Assembly (NCBI GenBank): GCA_029561345.1
Contig: JAKQJC010000064.1
Span: 1 to 64,000, forward strand
Length of the DNA stretch: 64,000 nt
Source: Chloroflexota bacterium
GTDB lineage: Bacteria > Chloroflexota > Anaerolineae > Anaerolineales > Anaerolineaceae
Reading direction: 5' to 3'
Part shown: one piece after another, positions 44,894-55,355 of the stretch
Position numbering within the stretch: the stretch's first letter is position 1
How the letters are laid out: the number at the start of each line of letters is the position of its first letter
Program-made: the position numbers and the translations under genes
The notes under the pieces: generated by a model
The model's input: the letters and a program-made list of their open reading frames with translations, nothing else
Told to the model about the DNA's origin: nothing
The model's database searches: none

Positions 44894-46300
44894 TCACTCC
44901 TTTGAGGGGGGTTCGAGCAGGGCAAAGCCAATGGCCTCGCGCAGCGAACGCGCCTCGACAATGTGCAGGCCTTCAGGCCAGGGTTCCACGCGGCGGATGC
45001 GGCGCGGCACCACGGCGGTCTTAAAGCCCAGTTTGGCAGCTTCGCGCAGGCGGGCAGGCATTTGCCCCACCATGCGCAGCTCGCCCGAAAGGCCCAGTTC
45101 ACCAATCAGCACGGTGTCGGCGCGCACGGGCAGGTCGCGCAGCGACGAGGTGATGGCCGCCGCCACGGCCAGGTCGGCTGCCGGTTCGGTGATGCGCATG
45201 CCGCCCACCACGTTGACGAACACATCCTGCTCCGAAAGCCGCAGCCCCATGCGCCGCGAGAGCACGGCCACAATCAGCAGCAGACGGTTGATATCGATGC
45301 CGTTGGGGGTGCGGCGCGGGTTGCCGAAATTGGTGGTGCTGGTGAGCCCCTGCAGTTCCACCAGCAGGGGGCGCGTGCCTTCCATGGTCACGGCAATGGC
45401 CGAGCCCGGCGCATTGACCATGCGCTCGGCCAGGAAGGCCTCAGAAGGGTTGGTGATTTCCACCATGCCGCGCTCGCGCATTTCAAACACGCCCACCTCA
45501 GAGGTGGCGCCGAAACGGTTTTTCACCGAGCGCAGCAGGCGGTACGACTGGAAGCGGTCGCCTTCCAGGTAGAGGACGGTATCCACAATGTGCTCCAGCA
45601 CGCGCGGACCGGCGATCACGCCTTCCTTGGTGACATGGCCAATGACGAAGATGGCCATGTTGGAGCTTTTGGCCATTTCGCGCAGGCGCGAGGAACATTC
45701 GCGCACCTGCGCCACCGAGCCCGCGCTGGATGACAGCTCGGGCATGTAGACGGTCTGGATGGAATCCACGATCACCAGGGCAGGCTGCACGGCGCGGATA
45801 TGCTCCACGATGGTGTTGAGGTTGGTTTCGGTGACCAGCAGCAAATTAGGCGGGAAAACCGGGTCAGAATCGCCGTTGCGCAGCAGGCGTTCGGCGCGCA
45901 TTTTGATCTGGCGTTCCGATTCTTCGCCGGAGATGTACAAAACCACCCCGCTGACGGCCATTTCAAGGGCCATCTGCAGGGTGAGGGTGGATTTACCGAT
46001 GCCGGGGTCGCCGCCGATGAGCACGATGGAGCCGGGCACCACGCCGCCGCCCAGCACGCGGGCAAATTCGCTGATGGGCAGGTGCAGGCGGGCTTCAGCA
46101 CCGCTTTCAATTTCATGCAGGCGGCGCGGGGTGGAACGCAGCAGCGCCAGGCTGCCGCCCGCGCGCGCCGGTTCGGGCGCCGGGGCCAGCAGTTCTTCCA
46201 CCATGCTGCCCCAGGCGCCGCAGTTGGGGCACTTCCCCATGGCACGCGGGGAAGTGCGCCCACACGACTGGCAAACGAAATGACTGACGGCTTTGGCCAT
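44894..46300 (-). CDS. radA: DNA repair protein RadA
   Basis: A 468-residue RadA (Sms). The N-terminal zinc finger is CQSCGRTSPRAMGKCPNC, Walker A is GGDPGIGKSTL, the RadA signature KNRFG sits in VKNRFGATSEVGVFEM, and the C-terminal third is the Lon-protease-like domain (LPVRADTVLIGELGLSGELR). It is a helicase-like branch-migration factor in recombination and transformation. It begins two bases after clpC ends. Confidence 0.95.
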   Translation of the reverse strand: MAKAVSHFVCQSCGRTSPRAMGKCPNCGAWGSMVEELLAPAPEPARAGGSLALLRSTPRRLHEIESGAEARLHLPISEFARVLGGGVVPGSIVLIGGDPGIGKSTLTLQMALEMAVSGVVLYISGEESERQIKMRAERLLRNGDSDPVFPPNLLLVTETNLNTIVEHIRAVQPALVIVDSIQTVYMPELSSSAGSVAQVRECSSRLREMAKSSNMAIFVIGHVTKEGVIAGPRVLEHIVDTVLYLEGDRFQSYRLLRSVKNRFGATSEVGVFEMRERGMVEITNPSEAFLAERMVNAPGSAIAVTMEGTRPLLVELQGLTSTTNFGNPRRTPNGIDINRLLLIVAVLSRRMGLRLSEQDVFVNVVGGMRITEPAADLAVAAAITSSLRDLPVRADTVLIGELGLSGELRMVGQMPARLREAAKLGFKTAVVPRRIRRVEPWPEGLHIVEARSLREAIGFALLEPPSKE

Positions 46301-46302
46301 GT

Positions 46303-48873
46303 TCAGGAGGCGGCCGCCGCCAGGTCAGGTTCGGTGTGTTCGGTTGGCGCTGCCTCATCATCTGAGGGTGTGCGCTCGAGGATCACATTTTTATCTTCAT
46401 CCAGGGCAATGCGGATGGTGTCGCCGTCTTCAAAGCGGTGCGTCAGCATGGCGTCGGAGAGGGGATCTTCCACCTTCTGCTGGATGATGCGGCGCAGCGG
46501 GCGCGCGCCCATTTCGGGGTCGTAGCCTTCGGCTGCGAGCTGGTCGAGGGCAGTGGGGGTGGCATCGAGGGTGATGGCATGATCACTCAGGCGCACGGCC
46601 ACCTTCTTGATCTCAAGCTGCACGATCTGGCGGATGTCTTCGCGGTTGAGCGAGCGGAAGACAATCACGGAATCGAGGCGGTTGATGAATTCGGGGCGGA
46701 AGACGCGCTTGAGTGAATCGAGCAGCTTCTTGCGCATCTCTTCGTAGGCGTTTTCAGCCTCGGCTTTTTCATCCACGGCCAGGGTGAAGCCCAGGCCGGT
46801 CTGGCGTTTGATCACGTCGGCGCCGATGTTGGAGGTCATGACGATGATGGCGTTGCGGAAATCGACCTTGCGGCCGCGCGCATCAGAGAGATGGCCTTCT
46901 TCCATGATCTGCAGGAGCATGTTCAGGGCTTCGGGGTGCGCCTTTTCCACCTCGTCGAAGACGACAATGGAATAGGGGCGGCGGCGCAGGGCTTCGGTGA
47001 GCTGCCCGGCCTCGTCATAGCCGACATAACCGGGCGGCGAGCCCACCAGGCGGCTGACATTATGGCGTTCCATGAATTCCGACATGTCGATCTGGATCAT
47101 GGCTTCTTCGGAGCCGAAGAGGAAGCGCGCCAGGGCTTTGGTGAGCTCGGTTTTGCCGACGCCGGTGGGACCGAGGAAGATGAACGAGCCGATGGGGCGG
47201 CGCGGGTCTTTGAGACCAGCGCGGGCGCGGCGCACCGCCTTGGAAATGGCCTGGATGGCCTCTTCCTGGCCGATGATGGAGCCGCGCAGCTCATCTTCCA
47301 TGCGCAGCAGGCGTTCCGATTCCTGTGCAGCGATCTGCATCACCGGCACGCCGGTCCACATGGAGACCACTTCGGCGATATCGTCGGCGCTGACCACCGG
47401 GCTGGAAGCGCGGTCCCATTCGGAGCGCAGGGCTTCAATGCGGCTGCTGATGGCGCTTTCGCGGGCGCCCAGGTCTTCGAGCAGCTCGTCCTGGCCGTTT
47501 TCAACAGCCTGAGCGCGGGCCGTGCGCACCTGGCGCAGCTCGGCGGTGAGGGCTTTCACTTCCTGGGCGGCGGGGCTTTTATACATGCGCACGCGCGACG
47601 AAGCTTCATCGATCAGGTCAATGGCCTTGTCGGGCAGGAAGCGCTCGGTGACATAGCGGGCCGAAAGGCGGGCGGCGGCATCGAGGGCTTCATCAGAGAT
47701 GCTCAGGCGGTGATGTTCTTCGTAGGCTTTGCGGATGCCGTGCAGAATCTCGATGGTTTCTTCGATGGTGGGCTCGTTGACCACAATCGGCTGGAAGCGC
47801 CGCTCGAGGGCGGCGTCGCTTTCGATGTGTTTGCGGTATTCGTTGAGGGTGGTGGCGCCAATGACCTGCAGTTCGCCGCGCGAGAGGGCCGGCTTGAGGA
47901 TGTTGGCGGCATCCACCGAGGAACCGGCGGAACCGGCGCCCACCAGCATGTGGACTTCGTCAATGAAGACAATGGCCCCAGAGGCTTTCAGTTCATCAAT
48001 GACGCGCTTCAGGCGCTCTTCAAACTGGCCGCGGTACATGGTGCCGGCCACCAGGGAACCGACATCGAGCTGCAGCACGCGCTTGTTGAGCAGGGGGGCC
48101 GGCACATCGCCTTCGATGATGCGCTGGGCCAGGCCTTCCACGATGGCGGTTTTGCCAACGCCGGGTTCGCCGATGAGGGCGGGGTTGTTTTTGTTGCGGC
48201 GCGCCAGCACCTGGATGACGCGCTCAATTTCCATCTGACGGCCGATCACCGGATCGAGCTTGCCTTCTTCGGCGCGCAGGGTCAGGTCAATGGCCATCTG
48301 GTCAATCAGCGGGGTCTTGGCGCCGCGCGCCGCATCCTGCTGCTGCTGTTGTTGGGGAGCGCGCTGCTGCGGGTTGGATGGCTGCTGGTTCGACCGGCTG
48401 CTGGTGGCGCCCGCGGGGGGCGGGGTGGGCGGCGCGGCGCTCTCCTGAATCACGCGGCGGGTCTGGCGGCGGATTTGCTCTGCCGAGACGCCGAAGCGGC
48501 GCAATATTTCCATGGCATGGCCCTCGGTGCTGCGCACCAGGCCGAGCAGGATGTGTTCGGTGCCGATGTACTGGTGTCCCATGCGGCGGGCTTCCTCGAT
48601 GGCATGTTCCAGCACCTGTTGGGTGCCGGCATCCAGCTCGATTTTTCCGCTGGCGCTGCCGGGCGGGTTGATGCGCAGAATCAGCTCGCGCACCCGGTCA
48701 GCTTCAAGACCCAGCTCGCGTAAGACGCGGCCGGCAATGCCCCCTTCTTCTTCAACCAGGGCCAGCAGCACGTGTTCGGTGCCAATGCTGGCATGGTGCA
48801 TGCTTTCGGCGGCTTCGTGAGCCAGCCCCAGCACGCGCCGGGCTCTTTGTGTAAAGCGATCCATTCCAGGCAT
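46303..48873 (-). CDS. clpC: ATP-dependent Clp protease ATPase subunit ClpC
   Basis: An 856-residue Hsp100 ATPase. N-domain with two Clp repeats (1-150), a Pro/Gln-rich linker (about 155-190), first AAA+ with Walker [10 protein letters not shown], a middle coiled coil of ClpC size (about 410-465), and second AAA+ with GPTGVGKTE. The middle region has the short ClpC form rather than the long ClpB one. It unfolds proteins for ClpP. ATG at 48873 is chosen for the AAGGAG nine bases ahead. It heads the clpC-radA-HGLEHAT-holA operon. Confidence 0.93.
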   Translation of the reverse strand: MPGMDRFTQRARRVLGLAHEAAESMHHASIGTEHVLLALVEEEGGIAGRVLRELGLEADRVRELILRINPPGSASGKIELDAGTQQVLEHAIEEARRMGHQYIGTEHILLGLVRSTEGHAMEILRRFGVSAEQIRRQTRRVIQESAAPPTPPPAGATSSRSNQQPSNPQQRAPQQQQQQDAARGAKTPLIDQMAIDLTLRAEEGKLDPVIGRQMEIERVIQVLARRNKNNPALIGEPGVGKTAIVEGLAQRIIEGDVPAPLLNKRVLQLDVGSLVAGTMYRGQFEERLKRVIDELKASGAIVFIDEVHMLVGAGSAGSSVDAANILKPALSRGELQVIGATTLNEYRKHIESDAALERRFQPIVVNEPTIEETIEILHGIRKAYEEHHRLSISDEALDAAARLSARYVTERFLPDKAIDLIDEASSRVRMYKSPAAQEVKALTAELRQVRTARAQAVENGQDELLEDLGARESAISSRIEALRSEWDRASSPVVSADDIAEVVSMWTGVPVMQIAAQESERLLRMEDELRGSIIGQEEAIQAISKAVRRARAGLKDPRRPIGSFIFLGPTGVGKTELTKALARFLFGSEEAMIQIDMSEFMERHNVSRLVGSPPGYVGYDEAGQLTEALRRRPYSIVVFDEVEKAHPEALNMLLQIMEEGHLSDARGRKVDFRNAIIVMTSNIGADVIKRQTGLGFTLAVDEKAEAENAYEEMRKKLLDSLKRVFRPEFINRLDSVIVFRSLNREDIRQIVQLEIKKVAVRLSDHAITLDATPTALDQLAAEGYDPEMGARPLRRIIQQKVEDPLSDAMLTHRFEDGDTIRIALDEDKNVILERTPSDDEAAPTEHTEPDLAAAAS

Positions 48874-49250
48874 AGGGTTCTTCTCCTTCCTTTCGGTTAT
48901 ATTCAGCCAGCTCACCAACGGTACCAGAAAACAAAAGCTGGCCCTGTGGAACCGGATAGCCCAGGCCCGCTGCCGGCATATCCTGAAGGAGACGATGCAG
49001 ATGCAGCCAGGCGGTATTCTTGCTTTCGCGTGAGGTGATCAGTCAGAGCCGCGGCGCGCGCCGCTTAAAAGCCTGACTATAACGATTGTACCAAAAAACA
49101 GGATGTTTAGGGGTAATGTTAATGTAATTCTGATAAATTTGGTAATAAATGAAGAAGTGGGATGGGGCAGCCGCACGGTTTGAAAAATGGTAACTGTTCA
49201 GCTATCCCATCATTTCAATGCAAAACAGAAAAGGTTCTGCTCAGTCACGT
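48874..49250. other. gene-free stretch upstream of clpC
   Basis: No credible gene in about 375 bases. A possible minus-strand -10 (TACAAT near 49081-49086) follows a T-run, but no convincing -35 was found. No CIRCE element or CtsR-like direct repeat was seen near clpC. Confidence 0.5.
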
Positions 49251-49256
49251 CATTCT

Positions 49257-49372
49257 TTGAACCGCTAAGAACGCGAAGGGCGCGAAGAAAAAGAAGCAGA
49301 GAAGAAGCGAAAAAAATCTCTTTGGCTGTTTCCTGGCGTTCTTTGCGTGCTTTGCGGTAAAAAAGATTCAAA
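49257..49372. repeat. CGCAAAG-type inverted intergenic repeat, copy 1
   Basis: The left arm ACCGCTAAGAACGCGAAGG and right arm TGGCGTTCTTTGCGTG then CTTTGCGGTAAA are inverted. The right part TTTGGCTGTTTCCTGGCG recurs at 60303-60320, and the left arm recurs at 60388-60406. Translations of this stretch give meaningless Lys/Arg-rich strings, so no gene is called. Confidence 0.65.
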
Positions 49373-49480
49373 AATACTGACCGCCTGAACAGATACGATT
49401 TCTCCTTGCTCATTAAAGCCTTCAACTGGTTGTCCGCAGCGAATTCATGCTCCCCATCCGTAAAACAGCACATAACCCTC

Positions 49481-49522
49481 TTGCAATACATAAAAAGTTA
49501 TATATAATTAGTTATATATGAA
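49481..49522 (+). promoter_or_regulatory. promoter and PadR-type operator
   Basis: TTGCAA (49481-49486), 16 bp and TATAAT (49503-49508) form a promoter. The AT-rich dyad AGTTATATATAATTAGTTATATATGAA (49496-49522; written here in short as two AGTTATATAT copies) overlaps the -10. PadR repressors often bind such ATAT-rich sites, so it likely serves the padR gene in the operon. Confidence 0.65.
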
Positions 49523-49543
49523 ATTTTTCAGGAGGCATCACCC

Positions 49544-50431
49544 ATGACCACCACCCATGAAATCAGCGCGGACTGCAAAGCCTGCGGCAGCTGCGTGGAA
49601 ATCTGCCCCAACCGCATTCTTCAGAAGGATGCGGCGGGAAAAGTTTTCTTCCGCCCCGACCGCCTGTGGATGTGCTTCAGGTGCGGTCAGTGCATGTCTA
49701 TTTGCCCCAGCCGCGCGGTGATGATTCCGGGGCTGTCTTATGAGACAGATTTTTACCCCCAGCCTGCCCTGGATGAGCGGGCTTTTGACGCCTTCGAAAC
49801 CCTGGCGGCCAACCGCCGCGCCGGGCGCAGCTTTCAGGACAGGCCCGTGCCCCGCGAACTGCTGGAAAAGCTGGTCGAGGTCATTGCCCTGGCTCCGCCC
49901 AGCTTTCCGCCGGTGAAAACCGAGCTGACCGTGGTGGCTGACCCGGCCCTGATGCATCGCTCGCTGGGGTTGATGATCGATCTTTATGACAACCTGGTGA
50001 AGAAGATGGCCAACCCGGTGGCGCGTTTCTTCATCCGCCGCCAGGCCGGCCGCGAAACCTTCATCACCCTCAACAACCACGTCATTCCGCTGCTGAAAGA
50101 GCGCCTGCCCGATTTGAAGTCGGGCAAGGAAGATACCCTCACCCGCCGCGCCCCCGCCATGATCCTCTTTCATTCGGACCGGCAAAGCGAAAACTACCGC
50201 ACCGATATTGCCATTGCCATGACCTATGCCATTCTGGCGGCGCCCGCCCTGGGACTGGCCGGCACCATCATTGATCTGATTCCTCCGGCGGTGGAAAAAA
50301 GCCCCGCCCTGCGCGCCCTGTTTCAGATTCCCGCGGGCAGCGAGGTGGTTGGCGCGGTGATTTTGGGCTTTCCAAAGCGCCGTTTTCTGCGCGGCATCCG
50401 CCGCCCGTTGAAATCCGTCACCTGGTTGTGA
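49544..50431 (+). CDS. ferredoxin-nitroreductase fusion
   Basis: A 295-residue protein: two [4Fe-4S] motifs (CKACGSCVEICP at 11-22 and CFRCGQCMSICP at 44-55) and a nitroreductase-like FMN domain (about 75-290, starting RRAGRSFQDRPVP). The ferredoxin end suggests it takes electrons from reduced ferredoxin-like donors to the FMN. Substrate unknown; related fusions act on nitro compounds, quinones or chlorinated substrates. It is the first gene of a two-gene operon with padR. Confidence 0.88.
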   Translation: MTTTHEISADCKACGSCVEICPNRILQKDAAGKVFFRPDRLWMCFRCGQCMSICPSRAVMIPGLSYETDFYPQPALDERAFDAFETLAANRRAGRSFQDRPVPRELLEKLVEVIALAPPSFPPVKTELTVVADPALMHRSLGLMIDLYDNLVKKMANPVARFFIRRQAGRETFITLNNHVIPLLKERLPDLKSGKEDTLTRRAPAMILFHSDRQSENYRTDIAIAMTYAILAAPALGLAGTIIDLIPPAVEKSPALRALFQIPAGSEVVGAVILGFPKRRFLRGIRRPLKSVTWL

Positions 50432-50438
50432 GGCCGCC

Positions 50439-50978
50439 ATGTTGAAATATGCTTTGCTGGGATTTTTGAATTACGCGCCCATGACGGGCTATGAATTGAA
50501 GCAGCGCATGGACCGCTCCACGCAGCATTTCTGGCATGCCAAGCTGAGCCAGATTTACCGCACGCTGAAAGAGCTGGAAAGCGCGGGTGAAGTGACCTCG
50601 GCGCTGCAAGCCCAGGATGAACGCCCTGACCGCCGTGTTTATACCCTCACCGCGGCCGGCCGCAGTGACCTGCTTGCCTGGCTGGCCGAACCCTATGACG
50701 AACTGGGACCGAAGAAGGAAACCCTGGTGCTGAAGCTGTTTTTCAGCGCCGGGCTGGACCGGGCTGCCCTGCTGGACCAGTTGCGGCGCCAGCGCGAGCT
50801 GCACCGCCGCCAGCTGGCCTGTTACCAGCAGGAGACCCGCGAAAATATCCGCGCAGCCGCGCAGGAATTTCCGGCTTTGCAGGCTGATGCAAAAATGTGG
50901 GAGGCGGCGCGGCGTTTTGGCGAAATGTATGAAGAGGTTTATGTGCGCTGGATTGAAGAGCTGATGGCGGAATTGTAA
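50439..50978 (+). CDS. PadR family transcriptional repressor
   Basis: A 179-residue PadR regulator. The winged helix is LLGFLNYAPMTGYELKQRM ... FWHAKLSQIYRTLKELESAGEV, with the wing ERPDRRVYTLTAAGR, and a C-terminal helical dimerisation domain. It starts eight bases after the nitroreductase ends, and the operon promoter carries an ATAT-rich dyad, so it probably represses itself and the nitroreductase until a toxic substrate is present. Confidence 0.88.
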   Translation: MLKYALLGFLNYAPMTGYELKQRMDRSTQHFWHAKLSQIYRTLKELESAGEVTSALQAQDERPDRRVYTLTAAGRSDLLAWLAEPYDELGPKKETLVLKLFFSAGLDRAALLDQLRRQRELHRRQLACYQQETRENIRAAAQEFPALQADAKMWEAARRFGEMYEEVYVRWIEELMAEL

Positions 50979-51004
50979 AAGGTAAACCTTTTCTTTTGAA
51001 TTAC

Positions 51005-51043
51005 AAACCTTCGCCAGATGACGCCTTCATCTGGCGAAGGTTT
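51005..51043. terminator. bidirectional terminator
   Basis: AAACCTTCGCCAGATGA pairs with TCATCTGGCGAAGGTTT (17 bp) around a 5-nt loop, between padR and the convergent restriction gene. Confidence 0.9.
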
Positions 51044-51046
51044 GTC

Positions 51047-53683
51047 TTATCCGCGTAATTTTGAATTAACTGCCGCCCAATCTTGTCCTTTAGGCATTAT
51101 GAATAAACATTTACCACCGCTGCGTTTTTCCCAAACCTCGCCAATAATTCTTTTTTCCCGAGAATCGTCATTACTCCACCGGTCTGCTCCTTTATATTCG
51201 ACTATCAAAAAACGGCCATCATTTAAGAAGCAAACAAAATCGGGGTAAAACCTATCCGTTGAAGTTTGCAACCAAAAGGAATGATTAGGTCTTCTTTCCA
51301 GATTGCGAATCCAATATTTGACTTCGGGTAATTTATCCAGATACACAGCACAGTTAAATTCCTCGCCATGATCTTCTAGATCACCAACTTGAGGATAATA
51401 ATGTTTTTTGAACGGATAAATTCCTCGATAAAGAGAATTATAAGGGTATGCTTCTCGAGAGTAGGTAAAGGGATGATCGGGTGAAACTTCAAGGGGAGTA
51501 TCAATATCGGGCAATAAAAACAAGTTATATGCCTTTTTACGTGCCTCTGCCCGATGGTATTGAATTTTCTGCGCAACCGCATCACGCAAACGGTATTTAT
51601 TTGCGACCAATTGATTAATGGATATGCCTCGATCATCAATAAGACTCATCACAAGGCGGGTCAGAAATGCATTCGCCTCACGAAAAATGACATCGGGATG
51701 AGGAATAGCATGGTCTAGCCAAAACACCAACTCAGCAGGCGTCCAACCTTCATCATGAGCAAAAAGCATCATGGTCTCTTGCAGATCATCGATGAATTTT
51801 TGTTCCACTTTGCCTTGATTGGTAATATCATACTCAATTTCCATCACCGATGTGTCGGCAGATAAAGAAAATTCAACCTCATTCAACGAAGAATCGCATT
51901 GTGACAACTTCCATTTGCGGTCAAGAAGAATGGTTTCCTCAAAAAGTTCCAATTGCCCATTCCGCTGGATCATCAGTTTGGGAACATTGAAGGGCAAACC
52001 TCGTTCTGAGGGTGAACTTGTTGGTAACACAGATTGCGGGCGTGTTGCCTGTTCAATCATGGCATGTTTTCCGGCCTCGATATCGGCAGGTGGCAGCATC
52101 GCAATAAGTAAATCTGCTTCATCCCGTTCCAATTTCTCGCGGATAACTAATAAATTAGTCTCTTCTTCATAATGAATTTTTGCAGCCATTTCCTTTGGCA
52201 GAACATCCAATGCGGGTGGAATACTAACCGCAATGGCCATTGGTTCAGGCAGGCACATTTCATTTTCAAAACCAAATAACGGTAAATGGGGTTGCTCGGT
52301 TTGAGCTTGAATCATGGACTGCGCTTCCAGTTTTTCAAAGCCGTTGGAAATCAGACTGTCGCGAAGTTGATTGGCGATAAGGCTGAAATTCTGTGATGTA
52401 GCATAAGCATAGGCAAGATTAAGGGAAAAATTTTGCTTGCGTGTGGCCTTTGGCAAACGCAAAATCCGGCCCAAAATTTGTTCTATGGCCGTGCTCGATT
52501 TGCTTTCAACAACAGAACATAATACGTATGCAAATGGGCAGTCCCAGCCTTCTCGCAAGGCTTGAACAGTGATAATGTAACGAATGGGACAGTCAGGTTT
52601 TTGAAGGTCAATATCACTGATTTCATCAATCTCACCAGTCGCACGGGCAATTTGATTTTCTGGAATTTTAAAATCATCCATTAAGGTTTGCCGGACCACA
52701 TCTACTGTTAAGGTCTCTTTATTTTGACTGCGTGCCTGGGCTTGCAATAGCATAATCGGGCGAATGTATTCGCCAGTTTGGCGTTGTTCTGTTTGCGTGA
52801 CAGCTTCCAAGTGATTACGTTGAATAATGGCTTCAGAAAGAAGTTCTTTCCATTGAGATCGTACTTTAAGCCTGATAGGCAGTTTTATCATTGCTTCCGT
52901 TTTTAATTCTGCGGCTGAGCAGGAATGAACCACATTTGAAGGATGATCTTGTGTGGCTGGCGTTGCAGAAAATTCCAAAATACAAGATGGATGAAAACGA
53001 GCCAAAGTGTCGAAAGACAGTGGGGTGCGGGCATTATGCGCCTCATCTACCACCACAATTGGACGGCGCATAAACAAAACATTAGCCAGTGATCTTTTCG
53101 GCTCACCGTCTGTCATTTCAAGCCCGCTTCGCAAATGGGGCGGTATATTCGTGAAATGGCTCATCAATGCGCCAGAGCTCTCGTAAACTTTACGGCCTTC
53201 TGTATTATCAACCCGGAAAGCTTGAATGGTTCCAACAAGAATGGTTGTGCTGGTGTTAAGCGTGGATGGTTGAATATATAAAGCGTCGCTGATGCTCATC
53301 ACCGTCACAGGGCCAACACGCGATTCGATGGCCTGGCGGTAAGGGTGATTTAAATTGGATAACGCCTGTAAAGTTTGGTCTCGAATGATATTGGAAGGCG
53401 CCAGCCAAAGAACCAATGCATGATCGGTGTGCAGCAGTTCATGAGCCGCAATTCCTACGGCGTGACTGGCAACCAGTGTTTTTCCGCCCCCCGTTGGGAT
53501 GCGTATGCATATATACGGCAATCCAGGCAAAGTCTCAATAGGGTGGTAAGGAATACCCCGTCCAAATATTTCTCGGGTTATTTGATAAAAAGCGGTATCC
53601 GCATCGCCGAGTGTTTGCGAGAGCCGGAAATATTTCTGTAAAGTATCTAAAGCCCGCTGCTGGTATTCCTTAAGTTTTAACAT
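51047..53683 (-). CDS. type III restriction enzyme Res subunit
   Basis: An 878-residue DEAD-like helicase-nuclease. Walker A is PTGGGKT, Walker B is VVDEAHN, motif III is EFSATPA, and motif VI-like GRILR lies in QILGRILRLP. The C-terminus has a PD-ExK nuclease (FYPDFVCFLNDGRFLIVEYKG: Asp in PDF, Glu and Lys in EYK). With the Mod protein it should cut unmodified DNA between two inversely oriented sites. It begins two bases after mod ends. The gene is AT-richer than its surroundings, which suggests a transferred system. Confidence 0.88.
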   Translation of the reverse strand: MLKLKEYQQRALDTLQKYFRLSQTLGDADTAFYQITREIFGRGIPYHPIETLPGLPYICIRIPTGGGKTLVASHAVGIAAHELLHTDHALVLWLAPSNIIRDQTLQALSNLNHPYRQAIESRVGPVTVMSISDALYIQPSTLNTSTTILVGTIQAFRVDNTEGRKVYESSGALMSHFTNIPPHLRSGLEMTDGEPKRSLANVLFMRRPIVVVDEAHNARTPLSFDTLARFHPSCILEFSATPATQDHPSNVVHSCSAAELKTEAMIKLPIRLKVRSQWKELLSEAIIQRNHLEAVTQTEQRQTGEYIRPIMLLQAQARSQNKETLTVDVVRQTLMDDFKIPENQIARATGEIDEISDIDLQKPDCPIRYIITVQALREGWDCPFAYVLCSVVESKSSTAIEQILGRILRLPKATRKQNFSLNLAYAYATSQNFSLIANQLRDSLISNGFEKLEAQSMIQAQTEQPHLPLFGFENEMCLPEPMAIAVSIPPALDVLPKEMAAKIHYEEETNLLVIREKLERDEADLLIAMLPPADIEAGKHAMIEQATRPQSVLPTSSPSERGLPFNVPKLMIQRNGQLELFEETILLDRKWKLSQCDSSLNEVEFSLSADTSVMEIEYDITNQGKVEQKFIDDLQETMMLFAHDEGWTPAELVFWLDHAIPHPDVIFREANAFLTRLVMSLIDDRGISINQLVANKYRLRDAVAQKIQYHRAEARKKAYNLFLLPDIDTPLEVSPDHPFTYSREAYPYNSLYRGIYPFKKHYYPQVGDLEDHGEEFNCAVYLDKLPEVKYWIRNLERRPNHSFWLQTSTDRFYPDFVCFLNDGRFLIVEYKGADRWSNDDSREKRIIGEVWEKRSGGKCLFIMPKGQDWAAVNSKLRG

Positions 53684-53685
53684 TG

Positions 53686-55275
53686 TTACCGCACCTTCAC
53701 TTCATAGGGAATTTGCTTGAATGTGATATTCATTTGACGCTGGCGTTCAGAGCTTATTCTGCATCCATCGCCATAAACAATTTTTGGGCCATCATAAGAT
53801 GGGAGCTGCCCAAAAGTTTCCAGTGTCAGTTCGTTGCCTGCATCACGCATAATACCATTATAGAGGAGATAAATGGCTAGGCCATTATGAACGCCTAACA
53901 GCGGGCTTTTTTCGTTTGTCCCAGGCAGGGGCTGTCCGGTTTCGGTGAAAAAGATATGCCTCGCCAAATCGGAGAAGGCAACTTCGGGGCGAATTTGCCC
54001 GAAACGGTCAAAAAGAGTGGGGCCTAATTCGCAGTACCGGAATCCACTCCCCAAGCCTTCCTCATGGCGAATATCACCTTTTTGACTCTTCCAATCATAG
54101 CCTTGAATGATTCGACTTACACGCACTGATGTAATATTTTGGGTAATAGTTGGATCCATCTCTATTAAGATAAAATGGCGGTTTTGTTTAATTGCTGCAT
54201 GACCTGTTGTCCCACTTCCAGCAAAAGAATCCATTACTAAATCACCAGGTTGAGATGCAATTTGGAATATTCTCTCGACTAATCCTGTAGGTTTAGGAGT
54301 GATAAATAATTCCTGAGAAGCCCTTGCATCCATAATTTTACTTAACTCTTGTTTTGAATTTCGAGTGCTTCCTACATCTTTCCAGAACCACAATGTTTGA
54401 GGAACAATTCCATCCTGTACATCAGTTAGAAAACGTTTAATTCCCGGACGATTATTGCCTGATTTTCCCCACCAAATTCTCCCATCACGGTCAAGTTCAT
54501 CAAATTTTTCCTTGCTGACCCTCCAATAGCTACCCGCAGGAGGACCATCAATCACTCTACCAGATGGAGTTTGAATAGCATATCTTCCTTGTGCATAATA
54601 ATTTCTGGCTGCCAAATCGCTTAGTAACCATGGCCCACGAGGATCATTATCCGGGTTTTTATAACGAGAAATCATATCTTCTGTTCTAGGCAATTTATTT
54701 GGGCGCCAAATTCTTGAATTTTTAGCATAAATAATAATGTAATCATGATCTTCACTGAGATACATTGCTGAATTTTTTGGTCCATCAATTTTTTGCCAAA
54801 TTACAGTTGCAATAAAATTCTGAGGACCAAAAACCTCATCCAAAATATAACGCAAATTCTGCACTTCATTATCGTCAATACTAACCCAAATGCTTCCATC
54901 CTCCCGCAACATTTCTCTTAACAAAACCAGCCTGGGGTACATCATACACAGCCATTTATCATGGCGCGATAAATCTTCTGCTTCACCGCCGACCACTTTT
55001 CCAAGCCATTCCCGCATTTCGGGGCTGTTGACATTGTCGTTATAAACCCAGCTCTCATTGCCTGTATTATATGGAGGGTCAATATAAATACATTTTACCT
55101 GACCGCCATAATAAGGCAGCAGGGCTTTAAGCGCCAGCAAATTATCACCCTGAATAAGCAAATTTCCGCTGTCATCGCCCACTGAAAGCTCTGGATTGCA
55201 TCGCAGCAAGTGAAACGGAACATCGTTATGGTGGTTTAGTACAGCTTTCTTACCGATCCAGTCAAGTGTAGGCAT
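53686..55275 (-). CDS. type III DNA methyltransferase (Mod)
   Basis: A 529-residue beta-class N6-adenine methyltransferase. The catalytic motif is DPPY (YIDPPYNTGNESW) and the SAM motif is DSFAGSGTTGHAA, in the order DPPY first, as in type III Mod. The region between (about 190-310) is the target-recognition domain. The site cannot be read. A minus-strand promoter, TTGCCT (55332-55337), 18 bp and TACAAT (55308-55313), precedes it. AT-rich like its partner Res. Confidence 0.9.
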   Translation of the reverse strand: MPTLDWIGKKAVLNHHNDVPFHLLRCNPELSVGDDSGNLLIQGDNLLALKALLPYYGGQVKCIYIDPPYNTGNESWVYNDNVNSPEMREWLGKVVGGEAEDLSRHDKWLCMMYPRLVLLREMLREDGSIWVSIDDNEVQNLRYILDEVFGPQNFIATVIWQKIDGPKNSAMYLSEDHDYIIIYAKNSRIWRPNKLPRTEDMISRYKNPDNDPRGPWLLSDLAARNYYAQGRYAIQTPSGRVIDGPPAGSYWRVSKEKFDELDRDGRIWWGKSGNNRPGIKRFLTDVQDGIVPQTLWFWKDVGSTRNSKQELSKIMDARASQELFITPKPTGLVERIFQIASQPGDLVMDSFAGSGTTGHAAIKQNRHFILIEMDPTITQNITSVRVSRIIQGYDWKSQKGDIRHEEGLGSGFRYCELGPTLFDRFGQIRPEVAFSDLARHIFFTETGQPLPGTNEKSPLLGVHNGLAIYLLYNGIMRDAGNELTLETFGQLPSYDGPKIVYGDGCRISSERQRQMNITFKQIPYEVKVR

Positions 55276-55307
55276 ATTTTTTCCTTTTCAATTTTTTCAC
55301 TATCCCC

Positions 55308-55337
55308 ATTGTATCAAAGCAAAACAATTAGAGGCAA
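55308..55337 (-). promoter_or_regulatory. promoter of the type III system
   Basis: On the minus strand TTGCCT, an 18-bp spacer and TACAAT lie about 35 bases before the mod start. Confidence 0.6.
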
Positions 55338-55355
55338 CAAAACCGCAGAAAATGG

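Noticed and set aside
46891..48723. Long plus-strand frame opposite clpC
   Set aside because: Shadow of clpC, with Gly/His/Phe-rich repeats and no motif.
48874..49250. CIRCE heat-shock element before clpC
   Set aside because: No TTAGCACTC/GAGTGCTAA inverted repeat found in either orientation.
49210..49491. Open frame of 93 residues on the minus strand
   Set aside because: It is translated mostly from the CGCAAAG-type repeat (Lys/Arg-rich strings) and has no ribosome site.
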